DNA from: an uncultured Alistipes sp.
GTDB taxonomy: Bacteria; Bacteroidota; Bacteroidia; Bacteroidales; Rikenellaceae
Direction of reading: 5' to 3'
DNA: 7,206 nucleotides
NCBI GenBank assembly: GCA_900769745.1
Contig: CAAGHX010000185.1
Location: forward strand, 1-7,206
Below the pieces are notes generated by a model, which saw only the letters and a list, made by a program, of their open reading frames with translations, made no database searches and was not told the DNA's origin. The translations under genes were made by a program, and so were the position numbers. Shown here one piece after another: positions 1-6,974 of this stretch (positions are counted from its first letter, which is position 1; each line of letters starts with the position of its first letter).

Positions 1-1740
1 ATTGCCCGCAGCGATACTCTTCTCAATCTCGGCGATAAGCTCCTCCACAGAACCGATGCACTTGAGCTCTGTGCGGTCCTCAGTTGCCCATACTGGCAAT
101 GGAGTACCCCAGAAACGTGAACGTGAAAGGTTCCAGTCGTTCAAGTTCTCCAACCACTTGCCGAAGCGGCCAGTACCTGTTGACTCAGGCTTCCAGTGGA
201 TAGTGGCGTTGAGCTCCATCATACGCTCCTTCAGAGCTGTGGTCTTGATAAACCAAGAGTCCAAAGGATAGTACAACACTGGCTTGTCGGTACGCCAGCA
301 GTGTGGATAGTTGTGGGTGTGCTTCTCAATCTTGAAGGCCTTGTTTACGCCCTTGAGGTTGATAGCGATATATACGTCGAGTGACTCGGCTGCCTGTGCA
401 GCAGCCTCGTCATACTTACCGTCAACAGTAAACTGTGGATCGTAGGCGTTCTTCACCCAGCGGCCCTCGTAATCCTTGTATGCCTCGGTGTCGATGCACT
501 CCTTCACAAACTCCTCGTCGAGCTCCTCCATCAGGTAGAACTTACCCTGAAGGTCAACCATTGGGCGAGTCTCGCCACGCTTGTTGATCATAAAGAGTGA
601 AGGAATGCCAGCCTGACGCGCTACAAATGCGTCATCTGCACCAAATGTAGGCGCGATGTGTACGATACCTGTACCATCCTCCACAGTCACATAATCACCT
701 GGAATTACACGGAAAGCCTTGTCGGCTGCCGACTTCCAGTTGCCGTTCTCGTCGAGCTCAACTGGCTTCACCCAATTGATGAGCTGCTCGTAGTGCATAC
801 CCACCAACTCAGGACCCTTCCAGCGGCCAACCACCTCGAATGGGATGAGCTTGTCGCCTGGCTTGTAATCCTCCAAAGCGATACCCTCGGCCTTCTTGTT
901 GAAGTGAGTGTAGAGCAATGGCTCAGCCAACACTGCTGTAATCTTCTCGCCGGTGTAGCCGTTGTATGTGCGAACTGCCACATAGTCAATCTTAGGACCG
1001 ACGCAGAGTGCAGTGTTTGATGGAAGTGTCCAAGGTGTAGTTGTCCAAGCCAAGAATACTGGCGTACCCCAGCCCTCCATCTCGGCCTTAGGCTCGGTGA
1101 TGCGGAACTGAGCCACCATAGTTGTATCCTTCACGTCGCGGTAGCAACCTGGCTGGTTCAACTCGTGAGTCGAAAGACCAGTACCCGCAGCTGGCGAGTA
1201 TGGCTGGATAGTGTAACCCTTGTAGAGCAAGCCCTTGTCGAAGAGCTGCTTCAGGAGCCACCACAACGACTCGATATATTTGTTGTCGTAAGTGATATAT
1301 GGGTCGTCCATATTCACCCAGTAACCCATCTTGTGTGTCAACTCCTCCCACACGTCGGTAAACTCCATCACGGCCTTGCGGCAGGTGTGGTTGTACTCCT
1401 CGATAGAGATTGTCTTGCCGATATCCTCCTTAGTGATACCGAGCTTCTTCTCTACACCAAGCTCAACGGGCAGACCGTGAGTATCCCAACCGGCCTTACG
1501 ATGCACCAAGTAACCCTGCTGTGTCTTGTAGCGGCAGATAACATCTTTGATTGTACGTGCCATCACGTGGTGGATACCTGGCATACCGTTAGCTGAGGGA
1601 GGTCCCTCATAGAATACGAATGTAGGGTGACCTTCACGCGTAGTGATACTTTTGTGGAAAGTGTCGTTGGTGTCCCACTTCTTCAATACCTCGTCAGCAA
1701 TCTTTGGCAAATCGAGGCCTTTGTACTCGTTAAACTTCAT
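1..1740 (-). CDS. ileS: Isoleucyl-tRNA synthetase, type 2 (IleRS2-like), N-terminal 580 codons; 3' end outside window
   Basis: This cytoplasmic class I aminoacyl-tRNA synthetase attaches isoleucine to tRNA-Ile using ATP. The start is the ATG at 1738-1740, giving MKFNEYKGLDLPKIADEVLKKW. The catalytic half opens with EGPPSANGMPGIHH (residues 45-58), where the usual HxGH signature reads G55-I56-H57-H58. It is followed by GWDTHGLPVE (84-93), typical of the eukaryote/archaea-like type 2 IleRS. The CP1 editing domain shows TTTPWTLPSN (233-242) and GTGIVHIAPTFGADD (356-370), with the conserved Asp at the end; post-transfer editing therefore looks intact. WNLSRSRFWG (536-545) marks re-entry into the Rossmann fold. 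The KMSKS loop and anticodon-binding domain lie beyond position 1; family members are about 1,100 residues or longer. The first zinc-like Cys pair common in relatives is replaced in PYSPAAGTGLSTHE (180-193). The gene has its own promoter behind a terminator, so it is probably independent of apt. IleRS identity is near certain; the type 2 assignment is strong. Confidence 0.97.
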   Translation of the reverse strand, partial: MKFNEYKGLDLPKIADEVLKKWDTNDTFHKSITTREGHPTFVFYEGPPSANGMPGIHHVMARTIKDVICRYKTQQGYLVHRKAGWDTHGLPVELGVEKKLGITKEDIGKTISIEEYNHTCRKAVMEFTDVWEELTHKMGYWVNMDDPYITYDNKYIESLWWLLKQLFDKGLLYKGYTIQPYSPAAGTGLSTHELNQPGCYRDVKDTTMVAQFRITEPKAEMEGWGTPVFLAWTTTPWTLPSNTALCVGPKIDYVAVRTYNGYTGEKITAVLAEPLLYTHFNKKAEGIALEDYKPGDKLIPFEVVGRWKGPELVGMHYEQLINWVKPVELDENGNWKSAADKAFRVIPGDYVTVEDGTGIVHIAPTFGADDAFVARQAGIPSLFMINKRGETRPMVDLQGKFYLMEELDEEFVKECIDTEAYKDYEGRWVKNAYDPQFTVDGKYDEAAAQAAESLDVYIAINLKGVNKAFKIEKHTHNYPHCWRTDKPVLYYPLDSWFIKTTALKERMMELNATIHWKPESTGTGRFGKWLENLNDWNLSRSRFWGTPLPVWATEDRTELKCIGSVEELIAEIEKSIAAGN

Positions 1741-1836
1741 AGTCTGTATCTTTTATTTTTCTTGTTTTTGCGTCAAAACTGGCTCAAAAAAAGCCGAGAA
1801 AATAGGTTTTTCTATATTATTTAGGGTATAATCGTG

Positions 1837-1868
1837 CAAATATACGAATTTTTCTCGATGGAATTAAA
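1837..1868 (-). promoter_or_regulatory. Candidate Bacteroidota-type promoter for ileS
   Basis: Read on the minus strand, TATATTTG (1837-1844) matches the Bacteroidota -7 box TAnnTTTG exactly. A TTTA (1865-1868) sits 20 bases upstream, a one-base departure from the TTTG expected at -33. It predicts transcription starting near 1830 and a leader of about 90 bases before the ileS ATG. The leader is A/T-rich, has no Shine-Dalgarno sequence, and shows only a weak 4-bp GGCT/AGCC hairpin, so no T-box or other riboswitch is evident. Assignment is by motif only. Confidence 0.6.
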
Positions 1869-1874
1869 TTTATG

Positions 1875-1908
1875 GTAAAAAATAAGGGTCGCAATGATTT
1901 TGCAACCC
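1875..1908 (-). terminator. Intrinsic terminator after the outer-membrane protein gene
   Basis: On the minus strand GGGT-T-GCAA (1908-1900) pairs with TTGC-G-ACCC (1894-1886) around a 5-base loop, with one internal mismatch. It is immediately followed by a U-rich run (1885-1875). It begins 24 bases past the stop codon of the beta-barrel gene and ends just before the ileS promoter. It therefore separates the apt-omp unit from ileS. Confidence 0.75.
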
Positions 1909-1932
1909 CATATAATACTTCTGTTATCTGTT

Positions 1933-2517
1933 TTATTGCTTTTTGCCACCTCCGAAAACTCCTCCGATGCTCAGACCGTAGTGGTTGTTTGCTTTTTCCT
2001 CGCCTGTATAGAATATCGTAAGTCGCAGGTGGTTGAAAAACTCCACTCCGAGGCGTGGCATAACGCTGAATTTTGCCTTGCCTTCTCCCGAGGTGTATCC
2101 ACTCCAACGTTCGTCGGGACGGGTGATTGTGATGGGAGCTGTAAGATTCAAAATTCCACAACCGACTCCTGCTCCTGCGAAGAACGAAATCTTTCGACCT
2201 CGAAAGATGTTATAGTCGGCTACGGCCATAATGTTACACGATTTTGTCTGCAATCTATCAGCCTGGTTTTCAGCGTCTCGGTGAAAATAGGCTCTCGAAA
2301 ATTGCAAACCCACATCAATTGGTAGTGCGTGCAAATTATATCGCAACTCTGCATATAGTCGAGGACCTGCGTCGCATCCATCAAGAGTTAGTTTGTTTAC
2401 GCCATTTATCAATCCAACACCAATCTCTCCCTCAAAACGGCGTACCTCCACTTTTTGCGCGAAGGCATTGGTGAATGAAAGAGTTAAAACTAAAATCGCT
2501 AAGACTCTTTTAATCAT
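1933..2517 (-). CDS. Small outer-membrane beta-barrel protein with signal peptide
   Basis: This 194-residue protein has a clear Sec signal peptide: positive MIKR, a hydrophobic core LAILVLTLSF, and the cleavage context NAFA|Q at residues 20/21. The mature part shows alternating hydrophobic/polar strands with aromatic and glycine-rich stretches, for example residues 33-40, about 51-75, the FAGAGVGCG segment, and the final HYGLSIGGVFGG. This resembles the OmpW/OprF-like 8-stranded 'outer membrane protein beta-barrel' families. The predicted location is the outer membrane. Three cysteines occur in the mature part (GCD, SCN and GCG contexts), and the chain ends in a short polar GGGKKQ tail rather than the usual terminal aromatic. 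No catalytic motif is seen and no specific function can be given. It starts 12 bases after the apt stop, so it is probably co-transcribed with apt, and a terminator follows. The fold class is fairly sure; ligand and role are unknown. Confidence 0.85.
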   Translation of the reverse strand: MIKRVLAILVLTLSFTNAFAQKVEVRRFEGEIGVGLINGVNKLTLDGCDAGPRLYAELRYNLHALPIDVGLQFSRAYFHRDAENQADRLQTKSCNIMAVADYNIFRGRKISFFAGAGVGCGILNLTAPITITRPDERWSGYTSGEGKAKFSVMPRLGVEFFNHLRLTIFYTGEEKANNHYGLSIGGVFGGGKKQ

Positions 2518-2529
2518 AATTCTTATGTT

Positions 2530-3090
2530 TTACAGATGAATTATCGACTTTACTGGAGCAATCTTTTCCAGGCGCTCGGCACCCTTCAAGAAGTCGAGCT
2601 CAACAAGGAAAATAAACTCGTCAATTATCACCTTGTACTCCTTGCCATCTTTTACGATTTTCTGCGCCATCATCGACTCGGCAATACCCTCGGCTGTACC
2701 TCCCGTTGCGAGCAAATCGTCGAGGATTGAGATGTGAATTTCATCACCATCGGCCTTGGCTGCAGCGATGTCGCTCAGACGGTAGAAGAGGTGGTCTGAA
2801 CCATACTCCTTCTCAATCTCTACGTCGCACAAATCTCCCTCATTATAAGGCAGTTTGCCACTCTTGCGGATAGGGATAATCGACTGCACCTCCTCCTTTG
2901 CAATCATCAGCGGAGCCGAGAAGAGAAAGCCTCTGGCTTCGGGCGCTGCGATGTTGGGAGCAGTCAGGCGACTACCAATTTCATCGATGAGCTGGGCGAA
3001 GATTTTTTTGTCCTGCAAAAGTGGGATTATATCTACGAAAACTATACCCTCTTTTGGGAAATCTTTGTAAAATTTGAGCGCGTTTTTCAT
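2530..3090 (-). CDS. apt: Adenine phosphoribosyltransferase-like protein
   Basis: Apt converts adenine and PRPP to AMP and pyrophosphate in cytoplasmic purine salvage. The 186-residue protein starts at MKNALKFYKDFPKEGIVF. It has the Apt N-terminal pattern (K/D)FPKEGIxFxD (residues 10-20), the substrate-side EARGFLFSAPL (51-61), RKSGKLP (75-81), EYGSDHL (95-101), and the PRPP-binding loop DDLLATGGT (124-132). It ends with the GAERLEK segment (170-176) that aligns with the Apt C-terminus. It differs from E. coli-type Apt in two places. The segment between EYGSDHL and the PRPP loop is longer and lacks the usual EIHxD pattern. The region around 140-165 carries extra residues (IVKDGKEYKVIIDEF). 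An in-frame ATG further upstream at 3204 is less likely because it would run through the candidate promoter and adds residues with no Apt similarity. It is the first gene of a unit with the beta-barrel gene. PRTase identity is certain; adenine as substrate is likely but not proven. Confidence 0.88.
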   Translation of the reverse strand: MKNALKFYKDFPKEGIVFVDIIPLLQDKKIFAQLIDEIGSRLTAPNIAAPEARGFLFSAPLMIAKEEVQSIIPIRKSGKLPYNEGDLCDVEIEKEYGSDHLFYRLSDIAAAKADGDEIHISILDDLLATGGTAEGIAESMMAQKIVKDGKEYKVIIDEFIFLVELDFLKGAERLEKIAPVKSIIHL

Positions 3091-3157
3091 TTTAGTTATT
3101 CGTTTTGTTGTGATGCTCTTCGGGTAGTAAATTTGGCCCGATTTAGAGCTGTTTACA

Positions 3158-3165
3158 CAAAAGTA
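3158..3165 (-). promoter_or_regulatory. Candidate -7 promoter box for apt
   Basis: Minus-strand TACTTTTG fits TAnnTTTG. It would place the transcription start near 3150 and give a leader of about 60 bases. No good TTTG is found at the proper -33 distance, so this rests on the -7 box and its location only. Confidence 0.4.
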
Positions 3166-3192
3166 CTCTTTTTTTTCGATAATGCCCATCAA

Positions 3193-3206
3193 TTTTGTAA
3201 ACAAAA
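3193..3206. promoter_or_regulatory. 14-base palindrome between divergent apt and lipA; possible operator
   Basis: TTTTGT-AA-ACAAAA is a perfect inverted repeat with 6-base arms and a 2-base centre. It lies between the two candidate -7 boxes of the divergent apt and lipA genes, 24 bases upstream of the lipA box and 27 bases upstream of the apt box. A related sequence (TGTTTACACAAAA) overlaps the apt -7 box at about 3150-3162. A dimeric regulator site is possible, but A/T-rich palindromes arise by chance and no regulator can be named. Confidence 0.3.
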
Positions 3207-3230
3207 TGAGGTGTTTTTTGTTTTTTTTTC

Positions 3231-3238
3231 TATCTTTG
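3231..3238 (+). promoter_or_regulatory. Candidate -7 promoter box for lipA-lipB-recJ
   Basis: TATCTTTG followed by CA is an exact TAnnTTTG match. It implies a start of transcription around 3243-3246 and a short leader of about 25 bases before the lipA ATG. The upstream stretch is a T-rich tract interrupted by one G (3213-3229), and no TTTG falls at the standard -33 spacing. The leader is A-rich and has no Shine-Dalgarno motif, as usual in Bacteroidota. Confidence 0.55.
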
Positions 3239-3267
3239 CATCAATTGGAAAATAATGAACTTAAAAA

Positions 3268-4167
3268 ATGCCGAAGTTTTATGACAAGGTAAATGTGCTG
3301 AAAAAACCCGAATGGCTGAAAATTCGTCTGCGTAGCGACGAAGGTTCTGCCGAGGTGGAGCGTATAGTCAAGCAGCACTCGCTACACACTATTTGTAGCA
3401 GCGGAATGTGCCCTAATAAGGCAGAGTGTTGGCGTAGGCGTACGGCTACATTTATGATTTTGGGTGATATCTGTACGCGCGGATGCAAATTCTGTGCGAC
3501 AAAGACCGGCAAACCCCTTGCTCCCGTAGCCTCCGAGCCCGAAAAAGTGGCGGAGAGTGTAAGGCTAATGGGACTTCGACACGTTGTCGTAACCTCTGTT
3601 GCGCGTGATGACCTGCCCGATGGCGGAGCCCAGCATTGGGCTGCAACGGTGGAGGCCATCCGTAAAGAGAATCCCGACGCAACAATTGAGCTCCTTATTC
3701 CCGATTTGGATGCAAGGGCCGATTTAATTGAGATTGTGGCCGCATCCAAGCCCGATATAATTGGGCATAACATCGAAACCGTCGAGCGACTCACCCCCGA
3801 GGTACGTTCTCGTGCGAAGTATCGCACCAGTCTGCGTACGCTCCAGATTATCTCTGAGATGGGTGCAGTCTCGAAGAGTGGACTGATGGTCGGACTTGGC
3901 GAGAGCGATGATGAAGTCTTGCAAACACTCCGAGACCTGCGTGAAGTGGGTGTCGAGATTGTGACGCTTGGTCAGTACCTTCGACCCTCTCTGGAGCACT
4001 ATCCCGTTGCGGCGTATATCACTCCCGAGAAATTTGAATGGTACAGACTCCAGGCTTTGGAGATGGGCTTCAGCTACTGCGCAAGTGCGCCTATGGTGCG
4101 CTCGTCGTATTTGGCCGATGCTGCATTGGAGAGCGTCAAGAGTAGAATTGCTGCCGACAAAGAGTAA
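3268..4167 (+). CDS. lipA: Lipoyl synthase (radical SAM)
   Basis: LipA inserts two sulfur atoms at C6 and C8 of octanoyl groups bound to lipoyl domains (2-oxoacid dehydrogenase E2 subunits, GcvH), completing lipoate synthesis in the cytoplasm. At 299 residues it has normal family length. The auxiliary [4Fe-4S] cluster ligands are C43, C48 and C54 (CSSGMCPNKAEC). The radical SAM cluster ligands are C69, C73 and C76 (CTRGCKFC), and the C-terminal RSSY (278-281) supplies the serine ligand of the auxiliary cluster. Other typical segments are TSVARDDLPDGGA, the NIETV of the barrel, and SGLMVGLGE. All catalytic residues I can check are present. The ATG at 3268 starts with MPKFYDKVNVLKKPEWLK, in line with the family. 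It leads a same-strand group with lipB, the preceding step of the pathway, 136 bases downstream. Confidence 0.98.
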   Translation: MPKFYDKVNVLKKPEWLKIRLRSDEGSAEVERIVKQHSLHTICSSGMCPNKAECWRRRTATFMILGDICTRGCKFCATKTGKPLAPVASEPEKVAESVRLMGLRHVVVTSVARDDLPDGGAQHWAATVEAIRKENPDATIELLIPDLDARADLIEIVAASKPDIIGHNIETVERLTPEVRSRAKYRTSLRTLQIISEMGAVSKSGLMVGLGESDDEVLQTLRDLREVGVEIVTLGQYLRPSLEHYPVAAYITPEKFEWYRLQALEMGFSYCASAPMVRSSYLADAALESVKSRIAADKE

Positions 4168-4303
4168 TCAGCGCATTGTGGGGTGGGCCTATGGGCTTGC
4201 CGAGTGCTGAAAGAAAATGTCGAGGCCGGTTCTATCGTTGCAAGAGTTAGGTGAAGATTGTGTCGCTGTGTGCGGCATTGTGGATACTAAGCTTTGAGCT
4301 GCG

Positions 4304-5050
4304 ATGGTGGAGTTATTGTACAGAGATTTAGGCCGTATGGGCTATGGCGAATGCTGGGATTTGCAGCGTTTGCTCTTTGCTCGTCTGCTCGATTCAAAGT
4401 CGAGTTCAGGCCAGAATTCTGTGGCGTTGAGTGATTCTCAGAAGGCCGATATCCCCGAGTGGGATAAAATCGTGGAGGCCAATTGCGGAGGTGAATTGCT
4501 TATCGTTGAACACAATCCCGTTTACACATTGGGCAAGAGTGGCAAGCTCGAGAATATGCTTGTCTCGGAGCAGTATCTACGCTCTATTGGTGCCGAATTC
4601 TACCGCATCGAGCGAGGTGGTGATGTCACATATCACGGCCCCGGTCAGATTGTGGGTTATCCCATTCTCGATTTGGAGAAGTTGGGCATTGGTTTGCGCC
4701 AATATATCGACTCTATGGAGCAGGCCATCATCGAGGTGTGCGCCGAGTGGGGCGTTGAGGCTGGCCGTATAGAGGGTGCTTCGGGTGTGTGGATTGAGCC
4801 CCAGAGCCCACGTGCCAGAAAGATTTGTGCAATAGGAGTGCGCTCTTCGCGTTATGTTACTATGCACGGCTTTGCAATGAATGTTGCGACTGATTTGCGA
4901 TACTTCTCGCATATCAACCCTTGCGGATTTGTGGATAAGGGCGTTACAAGCCTGAGTCGCGAGGTGGGTCGCCCTGTTGCGCCAGATGAGGTTAAGGCGC
5001 AGATTGTAAAACACTTAGCTGAGAAATTAAATGTTAAAATATATAAATAA
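4304..5050 (+). CDS. lipB: Octanoyl-[acyl-carrier-protein]:protein octanoyltransferase
   Basis: LipB moves the octanoyl group from acyl carrier protein onto the target lysine of lipoyl domains, making the substrate of LipA. The 248-residue protein carries EHNPVYTLGKSG (69-80), RGGDVTYHGPGQ (104-115, with H111), the catalytic-lysine region ARKICAIGVR (171-180, K173), TMHGFAMNV (186-194), and the acyl-thioester cysteine in HINPCG (C207). The Cys/Lys dyad is therefore intact. Residues about 31-62, between the first helix and the LLIVEH strand, form a polar Ser-rich stretch that looks longer than in E. coli LipB. The ATG at 4304 is chosen because an in-frame TGA lies three codons upstream and MVELLYRDLGRMGY matches the usual N-terminus. 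recJ starts 14 bases after the stop, which suggests co-transcription. Confidence 0.97.
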   Translation: MVELLYRDLGRMGYGECWDLQRLLFARLLDSKSSSGQNSVALSDSQKADIPEWDKIVEANCGGELLIVEHNPVYTLGKSGKLENMLVSEQYLRSIGAEFYRIERGGDVTYHGPGQIVGYPILDLEKLGIGLRQYIDSMEQAIIEVCAEWGVEAGRIEGASGVWIEPQSPRARKICAIGVRSSRYVTMHGFAMNVATDLRYFSHINPCGFVDKGVTSLSREVGRPVAPDEVKAQIVKHLAEKLNVKIYK

Positions 5051-5064
5051 TAAAATTGTAAGTT

Positions 5065-6828
5065 ATGCCTATACAGAAGCGTTGGGTGGTGAGACCCCAA
5101 GGCGATCGAGAGGTAGTTGCGCGCTTGTCGAACCACCTCCGTATGTCGCCTGTGCTCACGAACCTACTTGTTCAGAGAGGCATAGACACCGTAGAAAAGG
5201 CCAATAAATTTTTTAATCCGCAGCTCTCCGACCTGCACGACCCATTCCTGATGAAGGATATGGATAAGGCGGTCGAGCGCATCGAGCGTGCCGTAGCCAA
5301 TAACGAGAAGATTATGGTCTATGGCGACTATGATGTGGACGGTACAACAGCCGTAGCTCTGGTTTATAAATTTTTGAGGCAGATAGGTCATAAGAACCTT
5401 GTTTTCTACATCCCCGACCGTTATAACGACGGTTATGGTATATCGGTAAAGGGCATCGACTCGGCTGCACGTAAGGGCGTGACGCTGATGATTGCTCTCG
5501 ATTGCGGCATTAAGGCCGTAGAAAAGGTTGTTTATGCGAGTGAGAAGGGCGTAGATTGTATTATCTGCGACCATCATCTTCCGGCAGAGGAGATTCCCTC
5601 GGCCGTAGCAGTTCTCGACCCAAAGCGCACCGACTGCAACTATCCATTCGATGAGTTGTCAGGCTGTGGCGTGGGTTTCAAACTCGTACAGGCTTATGCG
5701 CAGAAGCACGGTATCCCGTTCAAGGAGATTGAGCATCTGCTGGATTTGCTGGTAGTGAGTATTGCGTCCGACATTGTACCGCTTACGGGCGAAAACCGTA
5801 TCTTGGCCTACTATGGCTTGGAGCGTTTGAACCGTATGCCTTCGTCGGGATTGTTGTCGATTATCAAGATTTGCGGCCTCGAGCGCCACAACATCACCAT
5901 CGACGACATTGTGTTTAAGATTGGTCCACGCATCAATGCCGCTGGCCGTATGCGTATGGACGAGAATGATGAAAATGCTGCTCCTTCGGGAGGTTTTGCA
6001 GCGGTGGAGCTCTTGGTTGAGGGTAACGAGAAGCAGGCGCGCGAGTTCTGCGACGTTATCGACTCCTATAACCAGGACCGCAAGAATATCGACCGCAGCG
6101 TAACTCAGGAGGCTCACGACTACATCGAGTCGCACCCCGAGATGAAGGAGCATAAGAGCACGGTTATCTATAATCCTAAGTGGATGAAGGGTATCGTGGG
6201 TATCGTGGCATCGCGTCTGATTGAGACCTACTACCGTCCTACGGTGGTGCTTACGATGAGCAACGGCTTTGTGACAGGTTCGGCACGCTCGGTTCCGGGC
6301 TTCGACCTCTATCAGGCTGTGGAGTCTTGTTCAGATTTGTTGGAGAACTTTGGTGGCCATATGTACGCCGCAGGTCTTACTATGAAGCCTGAGAACGTGG
6401 AGGCCTTCTCGAAGCGATTCAACGACTATGTCGATGAGCACATCGACCCACAGATTTTGGTGCCTCAGGTTGATATCGACAGCGAGCTGCTGTTCTCGGA
6501 TATCACGCCTGCGTTCCACCGCCAGCTCAATAGCTTCCAGCCATTTGGTCCTGGCAACACCGCACCGGTGTTTGCAACCTATGGTGCAAGCTCACACGGC
6601 GAGCCTAAGTTGGTGGGCGCCGATTTGGAGCACTTGAGAATGGATTTGGTGCAGCGTCAGAAGCCTAACACGGCTATCCAGACCATCGCCTTCCAGCAGC
6701 CAACCCACTATGAGTGGATTCGCGCGGGCCGTCCTATCGACGTGTGCTACCAGATTGTGGAGAACCACTATCGTGGCGTGGTGACTACGCAGTTGCGTAT
6801 CAAGGATATCAAGACCGTCGAGAAGTAG
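5065..6828 (+). CDS. recJ: Single-stranded-DNA-specific 5'-3' exonuclease RecJ
   Basis: RecJ degrades single-stranded DNA 5' to 3' in RecF-pathway recombination, mismatch repair and base excision repair. At 587 residues it is of normal length. DHH-domain motifs are DYDVDG (88-93), LDCG with D146, DHH (169-171), and SIASDIVPL with D236, which together supply the Mn2+ ligands. GPRINAAGRM (287-296) follows, then the DHHA1 domain with KGIVGIVASRL (375-385), GSARSV (405-410) and FGGHMYAAGL (429-438). The C-terminal OB-fold begins near 470 and includes FQPFGPGNTAPVF (491-503). No domain is missing or broken. It starts 14 bases after lipB with no Shine-Dalgarno motif, so it is probably the last gene of the lipA-lipB-recJ unit. 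The linkage with lipoate genes is likely incidental rather than functional. Confidence 0.98.
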   Translation: MPIQKRWVVRPQGDREVVARLSNHLRMSPVLTNLLVQRGIDTVEKANKFFNPQLSDLHDPFLMKDMDKAVERIERAVANNEKIMVYGDYDVDGTTAVALVYKFLRQIGHKNLVFYIPDRYNDGYGISVKGIDSAARKGVTLMIALDCGIKAVEKVVYASEKGVDCIICDHHLPAEEIPSAVAVLDPKRTDCNYPFDELSGCGVGFKLVQAYAQKHGIPFKEIEHLLDLLVVSIASDIVPLTGENRILAYYGLERLNRMPSSGLLSIIKICGLERHNITIDDIVFKIGPRINAAGRMRMDENDENAAPSGGFAAVELLVEGNEKQAREFCDVIDSYNQDRKNIDRSVTQEAHDYIESHPEMKEHKSTVIYNPKWMKGIVGIVASRLIETYYRPTVVLTMSNGFVTGSARSVPGFDLYQAVESCSDLLENFGGHMYAAGLTMKPENVEAFSKRFNDYVDEHIDPQILVPQVDIDSELLFSDITPAFHRQLNSFQPFGPGNTAPVFATYGASSHGEPKLVGADLEHLRMDLVQRQKPNTAIQTIAFQQPTHYEWIRAGRPIDVCYQIVENHYRGVVTTQLRIKDIKTVEK

Positions 6829-6843
6829 GTGTTGAAAACCGCC

Positions 6844-6945
6844 TAATTGGGTTGTTTTGGTGTTACGCTCGTAGCCGTAATCCTCACATACGATTAGTAT
6901 GCTGCGGTTTATGCTCCATCGCGTGCCTAAAAACAACCTCAATTA
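6844..6945 (+). repeat. Imperfect inverted repeat forming a long branched stem-loop downstream of recJ
   Basis: The left arm TAATTGGGTTGTTTT (6844-6858) is complementary to the right arm AAAACAACCTCAATTA (6930-6945), with one bulged base (6939). Inside, GG-T (6859-6861) and ACGC (6865-6868) pair with GCGT (6921-6924) and GCC (6925-6927). AGCCG (6873-6877) can pair with CGGTT (6905-6909), and CATAC/GTATG (6887-6891/6897-6901) closes a 5-base loop. It begins 15 bases after the recJ stop. It could be the 3' end or terminator of the recJ transcript, a small structured RNA, or a miniature repeat element. No long U-run follows on the plus strand, only TTTT at 6951-6954. No match to a known RNA family is recognised, and strand is assumed from recJ. 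Confidence 0.55.
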
Positions 6946-6974
6946 TCCGATTTTCGGGTGGGAAGTTTTGAAAA

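Noticed and set aside
658..1596. Several plus-strand open frames of 60-143 codons over ileS
   Set aside because: They overlap the well-supported minus-strand ileS reading frame with its full set of motifs, and their translations show no family resemblance.
1741..1830. Possible T-box or other riboswitch in the ileS leader
   Set aside because: The leader is about 90 bases, A/T-rich, with only a 4-bp hairpin and no T-box sequence or specifier stem.
1894..2325. Plus-strand 143-codon open frame opposite the beta-barrel gene
   Set aside because: The minus-strand frame has a textbook signal peptide, barrel-like strands, operon spacing and a terminator. The plus-strand frame has none of these and begins inside the terminator hairpin.
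3091..3204. N-terminal extension of Apt from an upstream in-frame ATG
   Set aside because: The extra 38 residues have no Apt similarity, and the segment contains the candidate apt -7 box; the Apt fold begins properly at MKNALKFYKDFPKEG.
6592..6942. 116-codon minus-strand open frame over the recJ end
   Set aside because: It is mostly antisense to the conserved OB-fold part of recJ and has no recognisable domain, so it is treated as a shadow.
6714..6971. 85-codon plus-strand open frame running from recJ into the intergenic region
   Set aside because: It starts inside recJ in another frame and crosses the inverted repeat, and its composition is not protein-like.
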